Shown one piece after another: positions 1-10,647 of a DNA stretch of 64,000 nucleotides. The stretch spans positions 62,001 through 126,000 of the forward strand of contig VAUL01000002.1 of assembly GCA_005774545.1 (NCBI GenBank), given 5' to 3'. Source of the DNA: Deltaproteobacteria bacterium (GTDB lineage Bacteria > Desulfobacterota > Desulfuromonadia > Desulfuromonadales > BM103). Below the pieces are notes generated by a model that had not been told where the DNA came from, searched no databases, and worked only from the letters and a program-made list of their open reading frames with translations. A program made the position numbers and the translations under genes. The first letter of the stretch is position 1. Each line of letters opens with the position of its first letter.

Positions 1-1
1 C

Positions 2-928
2 CTGGCGACCGCCTATGCCCTGCGGCACCTGATCCTGATGAAGACCGGCCAGTCGGCCGTGATCGCGTTCGACGGCATGATCGGCCGCAGCGAGAACCGG
101 GCGATGGTTCGCGAACTCGAGATCGAAACGGTCGCGCTCGGCACCCTCGACCTCGATGAATTCGCCGTCGTCTGCATGGTCGACGCCCAGCCGGGAACCG
201 GCAACACCTCGCTGCCGGCGACCTGCCGGGTCGATCTGGTCATCGACCACCACCCCCTGCGCGAGGCGACCGGCGCCTGCCGCTGGGTCGACGTGCGCCC
301 CGAATACGGGGCCGCGGCCAGCATCCTCTTCGAGTACCTGCTGGCCCACGACCTGATCATCGCCACCAGGCTGGCGACCAGCCTCTTCTACGCCATCAAG
401 TCGGAGACCCAGAGCCTGGGTCGCGAATGGGGGCCCGCCGACCGCGATGCCTATCGCAGTCTGCTGCCGTTGTGCAACAACCGGATCCTCTACCGCATCA
501 CGCATCCGTCGCTCCCCCAGGGGTATTTCGCCAGGGTCAACACCGCCCTGGAAAGCGCCCGGATCTACGACGACGCCCTGATTTTCGACCTCGGAGAAGT
601 CGACCAGCCGGAGATCGTCGCCGAGATGGCCGATTTCCTGCTGCGCGCCGAGGGGGTCGAAACCGTGCTCGGCATGGCGGAATGCGACGGGGAGGGGGTC
701 CTGTCGTTGCGTACCAGCGATTTTTCCGTCAATGCCGGGGTGCTGATCCAGCAGGTCGTGGCCGGTGCCGGTTCGGCCGGGGGCCACAACCTGGTCGCGG
801 GGGGGCAGCTTCCCGGCTTCCCCGCCGCCCCCGCCGGCCGTGCCGCTCTTAAGGCCGGCCTGGTGCAGCGCTTCCTCGCCGCGCTCGGCAAGGAGGCGCT
901 GCCGCCGCGCCCGCTCCTGCCTGAATGA
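2..928 (+). CDS. DHH-family phosphoesterase (NrnA-like), 5' end outside window
   Basis: Probable nanoRNase/pAp phosphatase-type or related DHH/DHHA1 phosphoesterase, a cytoplasmic Mn-dependent hydrolase of short oligonucleotides or phosphonucleotides. The frame is open to the left edge, and residues before the first ATG (position 38) still read like the start of a DHH domain (LATAYALRHLI), so the real start lies outside the window. The DHH motif (VIDHHP) is encoded at about 239-256, and the C-terminal GGHNLVAGG motif, typical of DHHA1 substrate binding, at about 779-805. The exact substrate cannot be told from sequence. An intergenic repeat follows the stop. Confidence 0.85.
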   Translation: MATAYALRHLILMKTGQSAVIAFDGMIGRSENRAMVRELEIETVALGTLDLDEFAVVCMVDAQPGTGNTSLPATCRVDLVIDHHPLREATGACRWVDVRPEYGAAASILFEYLLAHDLIIATRLATSLFYAIKSETQSLGREWGPADRDAYRSLLPLCNNRILYRITHPSLPQGYFARVNTALESARIYDDALIFDLGEVDQPEIVAEMADFLLRAEGVETVLGMAECDGEGVLSLRTSDFSVNAGVLIQQVVAGAGSAGGHNLVAGGQLPGFPAAPAGRAALKAGLVQRFLAALGKEALPPRPLLPE

Positions 929-935
929 TTGTAGC

Positions 936-1025
936 AGTGCCGGACAACGAGCAATGAGTGCCGGGTCAGCGTCCCTGGGGGAAATAGGGTTTTCTCATCG
1001 CTCAGCACTCATCGCCCGGCACTCG
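936..1025. repeat. Inverted pair of dispersed heptad repeats
   Basis: Two degenerate copies of the GCTGAGCGATGAGT-type repeat face each other: a left arm near 936-970 and a right arm at 993-1025 (reverse complement GAGTGCCGGGCGATGAG, then TGCTGAGCGATGAG). Together they could fold into an imperfect hairpin with a loop of about 20 nt. Related copies lie at 12041-12070, 20704-20737, 34069-34195 and 51058-51088. The element lies just ahead of the amidase promoter. Confidence 0.7.
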
Positions 1026-1030
1026 CTTCA

Positions 1031-1060
1031 TTGACACTCCCGGCGGTGTGACGGTATAAA
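1031..1060 (+). promoter_or_regulatory. Sigma-70-type promoter of the amidase gene
   Basis: TTGACA (1031-1036), an 18-bp spacer, then TATAAA (1055-1060). The predicted transcription start is about 1067, one or two bases before the ATG at 1069, so the transcript would be leaderless or nearly so. No Shine-Dalgarno sequence precedes the ATG, which agrees. Confidence 0.65.
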
Positions 1061-1068
1061 CGGGCGCC

Positions 1069-2202
1069 ATGCGGATCCCTTCCCTGAAACCGATCGTGCT
1101 GTTTGCGGCCATCGGCCTGCTCTGTGCCATGCCGGCCGTGGCCGCCATCGAACTGCGCCGGGCAGACGATTCGCCCGTTGTCATCCAGGACGTCTACCAG
1201 CGCGACGGGGCGTCTTTCATCGCCATCGACGAGGTCCTGGCCGTCCTCGGTTTTTCCGGGGAATGGGACAACGTCGCCCATCTCTACCGGATCACCACCC
1301 CCCGCGGCGTGGCGGTCATCTCCCCCGGCAGCAGCTACCTCCGCTACGGCGAGCGGGCTGTCCGGGTTGAGCAGAAGCCGCGTTTTATCGACGGCAAACT
1401 GCGGGTTTCCGACGCCTTCCTGACCGGGCAGTTCGTCCCGCTGCTCGATCTCCCCCTGCAGGTCAAAAACCTCAATCCGGCCGCCCCGCCGCCGCCGCAG
1501 ACCCCGCTCGACGAGCTGTTTTCCCTGTTGCTGCTGCAGCGGCCCAAGGCGGCCGTCGACAGCCAGTGGGTGGTGGGTATCGATCCGGGCCACGGCGGCC
1601 AGGATTCGGGCGCCATCGGCAAGGACGGAACGACCGAGCAGGCCGTCAACCTCGCGGTTGCCCGGAATCTGCAGAAGCTGCTCAAGATGCGTCGCGGCGC
1701 CCCGGTGGTCATGACCCGCGACGCCGATTATGCCGTGAGCCCGGCCCAGCGTCTCGAGGCCGTCACGCGCGGCCAGGCGGATCTCCTGCTGTCGTTGCAC
1801 GCGCAGGCCGGGTTTTCGCCGGCGGCGCAGGGGGTGATGCTGTTCATCGCGCCGGATACGGCTGGCGAGCCGCCGCAGGACGGCGCGCCGGCGGCCGTGC
1901 CGGCGGTCAACGCCAGCCGGCAGTTGGCTGAAGCGCTGCATGCCGCGTTCGTCTCGGCCGGCTACCGGGTGGCTCCCGTCGAGGAGCGGCCGCTTCTCCC
2001 GCTCGGCCAGGGGAACCTGCCGCGGGTGCTGGTCGAGATGGGCTACCTGAGCAACCCCGGCGACCTGGCCAGGCTGCGCGACCCGGCCCAGCAGCAGATG
2101 CTGGCCCAGGTGCTGTTCAACGGCATCGAAGCCTTCCAGAAGATATTCCAGGACCTCCAGGAGTCACACGATGAGCCAATCCCGCCTGCCGCGCAGCAGT
2201 AA
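1069..2202 (+). CDS. N-acetylmuramoyl-L-alanine amidase (Amidase_3)
   Basis: Exported zinc amidase that cleaves the bond between MurNAc and the peptide stem. A hydrophobic signal peptide covers residues 1-25 (ending AVAA). Residues about 26-120 form a beta-rich stalk-like domain, followed by a Pro-rich linker ([10 protein letters not shown]). The catalytic domain runs from about 168 to the end, with zinc-ligand motifs DPGHGG (His175), TTEQ, SLHA and the C-terminal catalytic Glu in VEMGYLSN. The C-terminus overlaps the start of rph by 32 bp. No SPOR, LysM or AMIN targeting domain is obvious. The start has no ribosome binding site and probably sits on a leaderless transcript. Confidence 0.9.
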   Translation: MRIPSLKPIVLFAAIGLLCAMPAVAAIELRRADDSPVVIQDVYQRDGASFIAIDEVLAVLGFSGEWDNVAHLYRITTPRGVAVISPGSSYLRYGERAVRVEQKPRFIDGKLRVSDAFLTGQFVPLLDLPLQVKNLNPAAPPPPQTPLDELFSLLLLQRPKAAVDSQWVVGIDPGHGGQDSGAIGKDGTTEQAVNLAVARNLQKLLKMRRGAPVVMTRDADYAVSPAQRLEAVTRGQADLLLSLHAQAGFSPAAQGVMLFIAPDTAGEPPQDGAPAAVPAVNASRQLAEALHAAFVSAGYRVAPVEERPLLPLGQGNLPRVLVEMGYLSNPGDLARLRDPAQQQMLAQVLFNGIEAFQKIFQDLQESHDEPIPPAAQQ

Positions 2203-2905
2203 CCGCCGGTCCGACCAACTGCGCCCGGTCAGCTTCGAACGCAACTTTACCCGCTATGCCGAAGGTTCGGTGCTGGTCAGCTTCGGCGACACCCGTGTCC
2301 TGTGCACCGCCTCTGTGGAGGAGAGCGTGCCGCCGTTCCTGCGCGGGCAGGGGAAGGGGTGGGTGACCGCGGAGTACAGCATGCTCCCCCGCGCCACCCA
2401 GACCCGCTCGCCGCGCGAAGCCGCCCGCGGCAAGCAGGGGGGGCGCACCCACGAGATCCAGCGCCTGATCGGCCGCGCGCTGCGTGCGGTGGTCGATTTC
2501 GAGGCCCTCGGCGAGCGGACCGTGGTGATCGACTGCGACGTGCTCCAGGCCGACGGCGGCACCCGCACCGCCTCGATCACCGGGGCCTGGGTGGCGCTCG
2601 CCGACGCCGTCGCCCGCCTGGTGGCCGACGGCCGGCTGGCCCGGTCGCCGCTGCGCGACAGCGTGGCCGCGGTCAGCGTCGGCATCGTCGCCGGGGAGGC
2701 GCGGCTCGATCTCGATTACAGCGAGGACTCCGGGGCGGCGGTCGACATGAACATCGTCATGACCGGCGACGGCCGCTTCGTGGAGCTGCAGGGAACCGCC
2801 GAAGACGAGCCGTTCACCGATGCCGAACTCGAAGCCATGCGCGAACTCGGCCGTCGCGGCTGCCGCGAACTGGCCGCCCTGCAGCGCGCGGCGCTGGAGG
2901 GGTGA
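2171..2905 (+). CDS. rph: Ribonuclease PH
   Basis: Phosphorolytic 3'-5' exoribonuclease that trims tRNA 3' ends; it normally forms a hexamer. The 244-residue length is standard. Recognisable motifs include [22 protein letters not shown] near the N-terminus in shortened form ([16 protein letters not shown]), the conserved [13 protein letters not shown] region and the [11 protein letters not shown] phosphate/metal region. The ATG is preceded by a good AGGAG inside the amidase 3' end, so the two genes are translationally linked. Its stop overlaps the next start by one base (TGATG). Confidence 0.97.
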   Translation: MSQSRLPRSSNRRSDQLRPVSFERNFTRYAEGSVLVSFGDTRVLCTASVEESVPPFLRGQGKGWVTAEYSMLPRATQTRSPREAARGKQGGRTHEIQRLIGRALRAVVDFEALGERTVVIDCDVLQADGGTRTASITGAWVALADAVARLVADGRLARSPLRDSVAAVSVGIVAGEARLDLDYSEDSGAAVDMNIVMTGDGRFVELQGTAEDEPFTDAELEAMRELGRRGCRELAALQRAALEG

Positions 2906-3534
2906 TGCGCCAACTGGTGGTCGCCACCCGCAATGCCGGGAAGCTCAGGGAAATCCGCCACCTGCTCGAAGGGGAGGGGGTCGAGGTGCTCGGCCTGGAC
3001 GCCTTCCCAGAACTCCCCGAAGTCGATGAGGACGGCGATACCTTCGCTGCCAATGCCGCCAAGAAGGCCGAAACGATCGCCCGGCTCACCGGGCGTGCCT
3101 GCCTGGCCGACGATTCCGGCCTGACGGTCGCGGCGCTCAACGGCGAGCCGGGGGTCCATTCGGCCCGGTACGCCGGCAGACAGGGCGACGACGCCGCCAA
3201 CAACGCCCGCCTGCTCCGGGAACTGGAGGGGGTTCCCGATGGGCGGCGCCAGGCGGCGTTCTGCTGTGTCATGGCCCTGTGTCTCCCCGGCGAGCCGACC
3301 CGTCTCTTCGAGGGGCGCGTCGCCGGGCGGATCCTTGCCGCCCCCCGCGGCACCGGTGGCTTCGGTTATGATCCGCTGTTTCTGGTCGACGGTTTCGACC
3401 GCACCATGGCGGAACTGCCGCTGGCGGAAAAGAACCGCGTCAGCCACCGCGGCCAGGCCTTGCGCCAGGTGGTCGCCGCACTCGCAAACCCGCGTCGCTG
3501 CGGTGTTTGCGGCGACCGGGATGAAAATTCCTGA
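2905..3534 (+). CDS. rdgB: XTP/dITP diphosphatase (RdgB/HAM1 family)
   Basis: House-cleaning pyrophosphatase that removes XTP, dITP and ITP from nucleotide pools. The 209-residue protein begins [17 protein letters not shown], and TRNAGK is the family substrate-binding motif. Further motifs are [28 protein letters not shown] and KNRVSHRG. The start is the ATG overlapping the rph stop (TGATG). Immediate coupling to rph is a common arrangement. The C-terminus ends in an unusual CGVCGD stretch of unknown meaning. Confidence 0.95.
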   Translation: MRQLVVATRNAGKLREIRHLLEGEGVEVLGLDAFPELPEVDEDGDTFAANAAKKAETIARLTGRACLADDSGLTVAALNGEPGVHSARYAGRQGDDAANNARLLRELEGVPDGRRQAAFCCVMALCLPGEPTRLFEGRVAGRILAAPRGTGGFGYDPLFLVDGFDRTMAELPLAEKNRVSHRGQALRQVVAALANPRRCGVCGDRDENS

Positions 3535-3575
3535 ACTTTTCCCTTTATTTTTTTTCGAACGCCGTTTAAGATGCC

Positions 3576-3595
3576 GCATTCTGTATACAGTATGC
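3576..3595. promoter_or_regulatory. 20-bp palindrome in the frdCAB leader (operator candidate)
   Basis: GCATTCTGTATACAGTATGC is a near-perfect inverted repeat (9 of 10 pairs match) centred on TGTATACA, about 200 bp upstream of frdC. A second short perfect palindrome, GCATTAATGC, lies at 3647-3656. The 257-bp gap 3535-3791 has no supported ORF. The site looks like the target of a dimeric regulator controlling the fumarate reductase operon; the regulator is unknown and no clear -35/-10 pair could be assigned. Confidence 0.4.
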
Positions 3596-3791
3596 AGATG
3601 TGCGGACGGCTTCCCGGCCTGTCCCTCCCAAAGACGCATCGAGGGTGCATTAATGCGACTGTCGCCCGGTTGGCGGGGGCCCCCCGCATCGCCCAGGAAC
3701 GGCAGGCTCTGAATGGCCTGTTCTGTCGTTGCCGCAGACGCGGCCGGCAGGACTGAAATATCCACCTCATCTCATCGCAAGGGACAAAGAC

Positions 3792-4460
3792 ATGCAAGTG
3801 ACGCAAAGCTCTGTAGGTCGAAAGATCATCATGGCCGTGACCGGTGCCATGCTGATCGCGTTCATCTGCGTGCATCTGCTCGGCAACCTGTCGGTTTTCG
3901 CCGGCAGCGCGGCGATCAATGCCTACGCGCAGAAACTGCACAGCCTTGGCCCGGTGGTCTGGATCTTCCGTCTGGTGATGTTGGGCGTCTTCGCCATCCA
4001 CATCATCTTCGGCATCCAGCTGACCATCGAGAACAAGGCCGCCACGCCGGACAAGAACGTCCAGATCAAGCGCCTGAAGACCGGCTTCGCCGCCGAGACC
4101 ATGGTCGTCTCGGGGCTGGTGCTGCTGGCCTTCGTCGTCTACCACCTGCTGCATTTCACCGTGCGGGTGACCAACCCCGAGATTTACGTGCCGATCGAAG
4201 GCGGCCACGGCATGGTCGACGTGTTCGTCATGGTGACCCAAGGGTTCCAGCAGCTCTTCGCCGTCCTGCTCTACGTGATCGGCATGGGCTTCCTGTTCCT
4301 TCACGTCAGCCACGGGTTCCAGAGCATGTTCCAGACCTATGGGCTGAGCAACGACCGGACTCTCCCGGTCATGGTCAACGTCAGCAAGCTGGTCGGGGTG
4401 GTCCTGTTGGCGGGCTATGCGTCCATTCCGCTGCTGATCATCCTCGGCATCGTCCGGTAA
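3792..4460 (+). CDS. frdC: Fumarate reductase/succinate dehydrogenase cytochrome b subunit
   Basis: Membrane anchor (b558 family) of a three-subunit quinol:fumarate reductase/succinate dehydrogenase. The 222-residue protein has five predicted membrane segments and His residues in HLLGN, HIIFG, HLLHF and HVSHG that suit two heme b groups. The start at 3792 (MQVTQSS) was chosen because AAGGGA lies 8 nt upstream; an upstream in-frame start would add 21 unlikely residues. In Geobacter the homologous FrdCAB works in both directions and feeds electrons to or from menaquinone; I infer the same here. Confidence 0.93.
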   Translation: MQVTQSSVGRKIIMAVTGAMLIAFICVHLLGNLSVFAGSAAINAYAQKLHSLGPVVWIFRLVMLGVFAIHIIFGIQLTIENKAATPDKNVQIKRLKTGFAAETMVVSGLVLLAFVVYHLLHFTVRVTNPEIYVPIEGGHGMVDVFVMVTQGFQQLFAVLLYVIGMGFLFLHVSHGFQSMFQTYGLSNDRTLPVMVNVSKLVGVVLLAGYASIPLLIILGIVR

Positions 4461-4471
4461 GGGGGTAGTGA

Positions 4472-6387
<1,916 letters not shown>

Positions 6388-6388
<1 letters not shown>

Positions 6389-7128
6389 TGAAACTCAAAC
6401 TGCACGTATGGCGCCAGAAGGGGCCGAACGCTCCGGGGAAAATGGAGACCTACGACGCGGATCACGTCAGCCCGGACCAGTCGTTCCTCGAGATGCTCGA
6501 CGAGGTCAACGAAGTGCTGGTCAAGGAAGGGAAGGATCCGATCGCTTTCGATCACGACTGCCGCGAGGGGATCTGCGGGATGTGCTCGCAGGTCATCAAC
6601 GGCGTGCCGCACGGCGGCCAGGACCGCACCACCGTCTGCCAGCTGCACATGCGCAGCTTCAAGGACGGCGACGAGATCTTCATCGAGCCGTGGAAGGCCC
6701 GCGCCTTCCCGGTTATCAAGGATCTTGCCGTCGATCGCGGCGCCTATGACCGCATCATCCAGGCGGGCGGCTACACCTCCTGCCACACCGGCGGCGTTTC
6801 CGACGGCAACGCCATCCTGATCGGCAAGGACGCGGCCGACTACGCCATGGATGCGGCCGAGTGCATCGGCTGCGGGGCTTGCGCCGCCTCCTGCCCGAAC
6901 AGCTCGGCGATGCTCTTCACCAGCGCCAAGGTCGCCCAGCTGGCGGTCCTGCCGCAGGGTGCGGTGGAAGCCAAGCGGCGCGTCAACGCGATGCTTGAGG
7001 AAGCCCAGGCCTGCGGTTTCGGCAACTGCACCAACCACTACGAGTGCCAGGCGGCGTGCCCGAAAGGGATCAACGTCAAGTTCATCGCCAAGCTCAACCG
7101 CGAGTACATCAAGGCGCTGCTGCCGTAA
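6388..7128 (+). CDS. frdB: Fumarate reductase/succinate dehydrogenase iron-sulfur subunit
   Basis: Electron-wire subunit between the flavin and the quinone/heme subunit, 246 residues. Cys motifs for a [2Fe-2S] cluster lie in CREGICGMC with a distal Cys in TVCQLH; those for [4Fe-4S] and [3Fe-4S] clusters are [12 protein letters not shown] and [22 protein letters not shown] lies about 9 nt before the ATG, and TAATG overlaps the frdA stop. It is followed by a strong terminator hairpin. Confidence 0.97.
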
Positions 7129-7149
7129 GCGCGCCGCGATCCATCATGC

Positions 7150-7191
7150 AAACGTCAAGGGGCGGGCCAAATGGCCCGCCCCTTGACGTTT
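7150..7191. terminator. Long bidirectional terminator hairpin after frdB
   Basis: A perfect 19-bp stem (7150-7168 with 7173-7191) and a 4-nt AAAT loop separate the plus-strand frd operon from the convergent minus-strand lipoprotein gene. A-rich and T-rich flanks on the two sides allow it to act for both strands, though the T tract is short. Confidence 0.8.
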
Positions 7192-7207
7192 CTGTCCGCG
7201 AATTGCG

Positions 7208-7390
7208 TTAAATCGGGACGTCGTCAACCACTTCCGCCGCCGTATCGATGGCATCGTGGGCGGGGTTGCCGATCACCGGGATGATCGAGATCACCGCGCC
7301 GCCGACGCGCATCGGCACCGACACCAGTTTGGTCAGCACGCACCCCTGCAGCAACACGGCCAGCAGCAGTAAAACCGTCAATCTCGCCAT
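7208..7390 (-). CDS. Small lipoprotein (60 aa)
   Basis: Begins MARLTVLLLLAVLLQGC: a short signal peptide with lipobox LLQGC, so a lipidated envelope protein of about 44 mature residues. The mature part has a hydrophobic stretch (VGGAVISIIPVIG) and ends AAEVVDDVPI. It resembles a family of tiny conserved proteobacterial lipoproteins of unknown function (possibly DUF6726). The start at 7390 is supported by AAAGGAG 6 nt upstream; a longer upstream frame lacks this. It is last in a minus-strand group after the glycosyltransferase. Confidence 0.75.
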   Translation of the reverse strand: MARLTVLLLLAVLLQGCVLTKLVSVPMRVGGAVISIIPVIGNPAHDAIDTAAEVVDDVPI

Positions 7391-7441
7391 TATCGACTCC
7401 TTTCTCCAGAAACCCCCGCAACAATCCACTCATCATTTGTA

Positions 7442-8446
7442 TTATGTCACACAAAGAAAATCCGTGCCCTCGACCAACCCCTTGTTCAGGGCGAACTCCC
7501 GCACCTGCTCCCGAGCGCCCTTGGCGCCGACCGTGACCAGGGTCAAGCCGTCTCCCGGAATCAGGACGTCGACGGCGACAACCGGGGCACCGTGAATGAC
7601 CTGGCCGATCTTGCGCGGGTCCACCTCGAGCCAGCGCCTGACGGCGAGCCCTTTTGCGTGCAGAGCAAGGCGCCAGGCCTTCCCTTCGATGCCGGCCCCC
7701 CACAGCGTGACCTCGCCGGTCCCGGCCAGGAACGTCTGCGCGAGGTGATGGACCTTGCAGTCGCGGAAGGCGTTCAGTGCGTACTCGGCCGCGGTGCGCG
7801 TCATCCGCTCGGGGCGGTCGCGCCAGAACAACAGCGTCTCCGGCAGGCGGGCAAAGCGTGCGCCGGCCTGGGCGAGCCGCAGCCAGAGGTCGTAGTCCTC
7901 CGGCCAGCCGCAATCACGGTAGCCGCCGAGGGACAGGACGGCATCGCGGCGGTACATGACGCTGGGGTGCGTGAACGGCGATTCGACGTAGAGGTCGCGC
8001 ATGATGGCGTCGTGGTCGAGCTGAGCGTTTTGCCAGGCCTCGTAGGCACGCATGCCGTCGCTGAGTCCCTGGCGGGGAATGTGGCGCACCCGGCTGGCGA
8101 CCAGGGTGGTGCCGGGGTGGGCGGCAAGATGTCCGGCCTGGAGTTGCAGCCGATTGGGATGGCAGACGTCATCGCCGTCCATGCGTGCCACCAGTGGGGC
8201 GCGACACGCCGCCAACCCGGCGTTGAGGGCCGTGACCAGCCCTGATGGCGGGCGGTGCAGCACGCGAATGCGCGAGTCCGTCGCCGCGGCGGCGTCGAGG
8301 ATTGCCCCGGTGCCGTCGCTGCTGCCGTCGTCGACGGCGACCAGTTCCCAGTCGGCGAGGGTCTGACGCTGGAGTGAGGCCAGTGCGGCCGGGAGCAGGC
8401 GCTCCTCGTTGCGCACCGGCAGCAGCACGGAAACACGCGGTTTCAT
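7442..8446 (-). CDS. Family 2 glycosyltransferase with C-terminal extra domain
   Basis: Predicted cytoplasmic GT-A glycosyltransferase, 334 residues. N-terminal VSVLLPVRNEE and VDDGSSDGT bind the nucleotide sugar; ARMDGDDV carries the DXD-type metal motif, and GWPEDYDLWLRL is the usual acceptor/base region. About 100 C-terminal residues after position 235 (LWGAGIEGKAWRLAL, VVAVDVLIPGDGL) look like a separate Rossmann-like nucleotide-binding module of the kind seen in some sugar-modifying proteins. It overlaps the AEC transporter gene by 4 bp (ATGA). The sugar and acceptor are unknown. Confidence 0.85.
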   Translation of the reverse strand: MKPRVSVLLPVRNEERLLPAALASLQRQTLADWELVAVDDGSSDGTGAILDAAAATDSRIRVLHRPPSGLVTALNAGLAACRAPLVARMDGDDVCHPNRLQLQAGHLAAHPGTTLVASRVRHIPRQGLSDGMRAYEAWQNAQLDHDAIMRDLYVESPFTHPSVMYRRDAVLSLGGYRDCGWPEDYDLWLRLAQAGARFARLPETLLFWRDRPERMTRTAAEYALNAFRDCKVHHLAQTFLAGTGEVTLWGAGIEGKAWRLALHAKGLAVRRWLEVDPRKIGQVIHGAPVVAVDVLIPGDGLTLVTVGAKGAREQVREFALNKGLVEGTDFLCVT

Positions 8447-9387
8447 GCGCCGTGGCTGCGCAGAATCAGCAGGGCAGCGGTATAAGTGAAGGCGGAGAGC
8501 AGGGTGGAGAGCATCACGATGGTTCCGGCAAGCTCCGCATCACCCTTGAGCTGCTGGGCCATGATGTAGTTGGCGGTGGCGGCGGGGGTCCCGGCAATCA
8601 GGACGCCGATCTCGAGATCGCTGCCGCCGACCCCCATGCCGATGAGGATGGCTGCGGCCAGCAGCGGCATCCAGACCAGCTTGGCGCCGGCGGCGAGGGC
8701 TGCGGTGAACAGGTCGCCGCGCAGCCGTTCGAGCGAAAACCCGCCGCCGATGGCCAGCAGCGCCAGGGGCAGGGCCATCCCCGTCGTGATCCTCAGACTG
8801 CGCTCGAGCAGCAGCGGCATCGGCAGGGCCAGGAAACTCCAGGCGATTCCGGCAAAGGAGGCGAGGATCAGCGGGTTGAAGGCCACCCGGCGCAGAAGCA
8901 GCCCCCACCCCTGTCCGGCGCTGCCGTCGCGGTGCGGCCAGGTCAGGGCGATGATGGCGTACAGGTTGAGGAAGGGGACGATGAAGCCCATGAGGATGCC
9001 GGCGCGCGTCAGGCCGGCCTGCCCGAGCGCGTTGAAAACGATGGCTAGGCCGACATAGGCGATGTTGCCGCGAAACGCCCCCTGGCTGAAAACACCGCGG
9101 GCTGCGGGCGGGTAGCGGCGCACGACGGTGTAGGCGTAGCTGACCAGAAAGGTGACGGTAACGGCCAGGATCGAGCCGACGACCAGCCTGCCGTTGAAAT
9201 TTGCCAGGAAATCGGCCCGGCCGATCTCGTAAAAGAGCAGGGCGGGGAGGCAGACGTAGTAAACGAGCCGGTTGGTCTGCTGCAGAAAGCCGGTGTCGAG
9301 CAGGGCGATGCGCCTGAGCAGGGCACCCAGGGCGATGACGATAAAAACCGGCAGGACGATGTTGACGATTTCGATGAAGAAACTCAT
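8443..9387 (-). CDS. AEC-family permease
   Basis: Auxin-efflux-carrier-type secondary transporter, 314 residues, about ten membrane helices. The N-terminus MSFFIEIVNIVLPVFIVIAL and repeat-like halves are typical, with GNIAYVG and TPAATANYIMAQQL as the crossing-helix signatures. Bacterial members export or import organic anions such as malate or malonate; the substrate here is unknown. The frame stays open well upstream, but the membrane protein clearly begins at the ATG at 9387. It is divergent from the histidine kinase gene and translationally coupled to the glycosyltransferase. Confidence 0.85.
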   Translation of the reverse strand: MSFFIEIVNIVLPVFIVIALGALLRRIALLDTGFLQQTNRLVYYVCLPALLFYEIGRADFLANFNGRLVVGSILAVTVTFLVSYAYTVVRRYPPAARGVFSQGAFRGNIAYVGLAIVFNALGQAGLTRAGILMGFIVPFLNLYAIIALTWPHRDGSAGQGWGLLLRRVAFNPLILASFAGIAWSFLALPMPLLLERSLRITTGMALPLALLAIGGGFSLERLRGDLFTAALAAGAKLVWMPLLAAAILIGMGVGGSDLEIGVLIAGTPAATANYIMAQQLKGDAELAGTIVMLSTLLSAFTYTAALLILRSHGA

Positions 9388-9454
9388 GGCCGCGGCAGGA
9401 TAACGTAGCGGCGCCGACGGTTCAATGGCTTCCTTGCGTGGCCGCCCCCGCCGT

Positions 9455-9489
9455 TTACCATTGGTTTGGTAAGGGCTGCCGTGTATAAT
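9455..9489 (+). promoter_or_regulatory. Promoter with overlapping dyad, upstream of the histidine kinase
   Basis: TTGGTT (9461-9466), a 17-bp spacer and TATAAT (9484-9489). An inverted repeat TTACCA-N6-TGGTAA (9455-9472) covers the -35 box, so a repressor or autoregulator could bind there. The gap serves the divergent AEC gene as well. Confidence 0.6.
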
Positions 9490-9528
9490 ATTCAACAATA
9501 GACGAAGCCGGAAAGGGTGTAAGCCTGC

Positions 9529-10647
9529 ATGCACAACGGGACGCCGGATCGGTCCTTCTCCCTGCGGATCGCCGTGATCGTCGGTCTGCTGGCGGGGATC
9601 ACCGCCCTTCACTACCTGACGACGCTGCAACATCAGCATGCGCACGACATCTATCGCCGCCTCTACTATGTGCCGATCGTCCTTGGCGGGCTCTGGTTCA
9701 CCCTGCGCGGCGGGCTGGGAGCCGCGATCGCCGCCTCGCTGCTGTTTTTGCCGCATGTCGTCCTGCAATGGGGGCACCACCCCGTTTCCCAGCCGGAGCA
9801 GTATCTGGAAATCCTCCTTTACAACATCATCGGTGGCCTGACCGGCTTCCTGTCCGGTCGTGAACTCGAACAGAAGCGTGCCCACCAGCACGCTGCCCTG
9901 CGGCTGGAAGAGAGCTATCGCACGCTCAGTGCCCAGGCCGACCAGATTCTCGAGATCGAGGAACAGTTGCGCCGGGCCGACCGGCTCAGCACGCTGGGCG
10001 AGTTGTCCGCCGGACTGGCCCACGAAATCCGCAACCCTCTCGGGTCGATCCGCGGCACCGCCGAAATCCTCAAGGACGGTGTGGCGGCTGACGATCCGCG
10101 CCATGAGTTTGCCGAAATCCTGATCAAGGAGGTCGACCGGCTCAATCGGGTTCTCGAGGATTTCCTGCGCTTCGCCCGCCAGGCGCCGGTGGAGCGGGGG
10201 ATCTTCGATCTCAACGCCGTCGTGCGCGAGGTGCTCGACCTGACCAGGCGCCAGGCTGAGCGCAACGACGTCGCGGTGGTTGCCGACTTCGCCGAGTTGC
10301 CCGGCCTTCCCGGCGACGGCGGGCAGATTCGCCAGGCGCTGCTCAACCTCGTGCTCAACGCCTTGCAGGCGATGCCGGCCGGCGGGCAGTTGACGGTAAC
10401 GACGCGAGGCGGGACGGAGACCGTCGAGGTTGCCGTCGCCGATACCGGCCCGGGGATTCCGGATGGCGAGGAGGAGCGGATCTTCAAGACCTTTGTGACC
10501 ACGCGCGCCGATGGCACGGGGCTGGGGCTGCCGATCAGCCAGCGCATCGTCGCTTCGCACGGCGGACAGATCCGCGTGGCCGGAACGGCCGGCGGCGGTG
10601 CGACCTTCATCGTGGCGCTGCCGCTGCAGAAGGAGACGTCACCATGA
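9529..10647 (+). CDS. Membrane histidine kinase (NtrB-like)
   Basis: Sensor kinase of 372 residues. Three to four membrane segments occupy residues about 11-112, without a large periplasmic loop, so it may sense a membrane or cytoplasmic signal. A coiled coil follows at 115-155. HisKA has the phospho-acceptor His165 in [14 protein letters not shown]; the ATPase domain has [12 protein letters not shown] (N box), DTGPGIP (G1) and GTGLGLPIS (G2). It overlaps its response-regulator partner by 4 bp, so the two work together. The signal is not deducible. Confidence 0.9.
   Translation: MHNGTPDRSFSLRIAVIVGLLAGITALHYLTTLQHQHAHDIYRRLYYVPIVLGGLWFTLRGGLGAAIAASLLFLPHVVLQWGHHPVSQPEQYLEILLYNIIGGLTGFLSGRELEQKRAHQHAALRLEESYRTLSAQADQILEIEEQLRRADRLSTLGELSAGLAHEIRNPLGSIRGTAEILKDGVAADDPRHEFAEILIKEVDRLNRVLEDFLRFARQAPVERGIFDLNAVVREVLDLTRRQAERNDVAVVADFAELPGLPGDGGQIRQALLNLVLNALQAMPAGGQLTVTTRGGTETVEVAVADTGPGIPDGEEERIFKTFVTTRADGTGLGLPISQRIVASHGGQIRVAGTAGGGATFIVALPLQKETSP

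Noticed and set aside
2302-2904. Long N-terminal extension of the XTP/dITP pyrophosphatase frame
   Set aside because: It is an out-of-frame reading of rph; the family N-terminus [13 protein letters not shown] begins at 2905.
8443-10560. Single 705-codon minus-strand frame
   Set aside because: Only the last 314 codons (from ATG 9387) code for a membrane protein; the rest is antisense to the histidine kinase and crosses its promoter.
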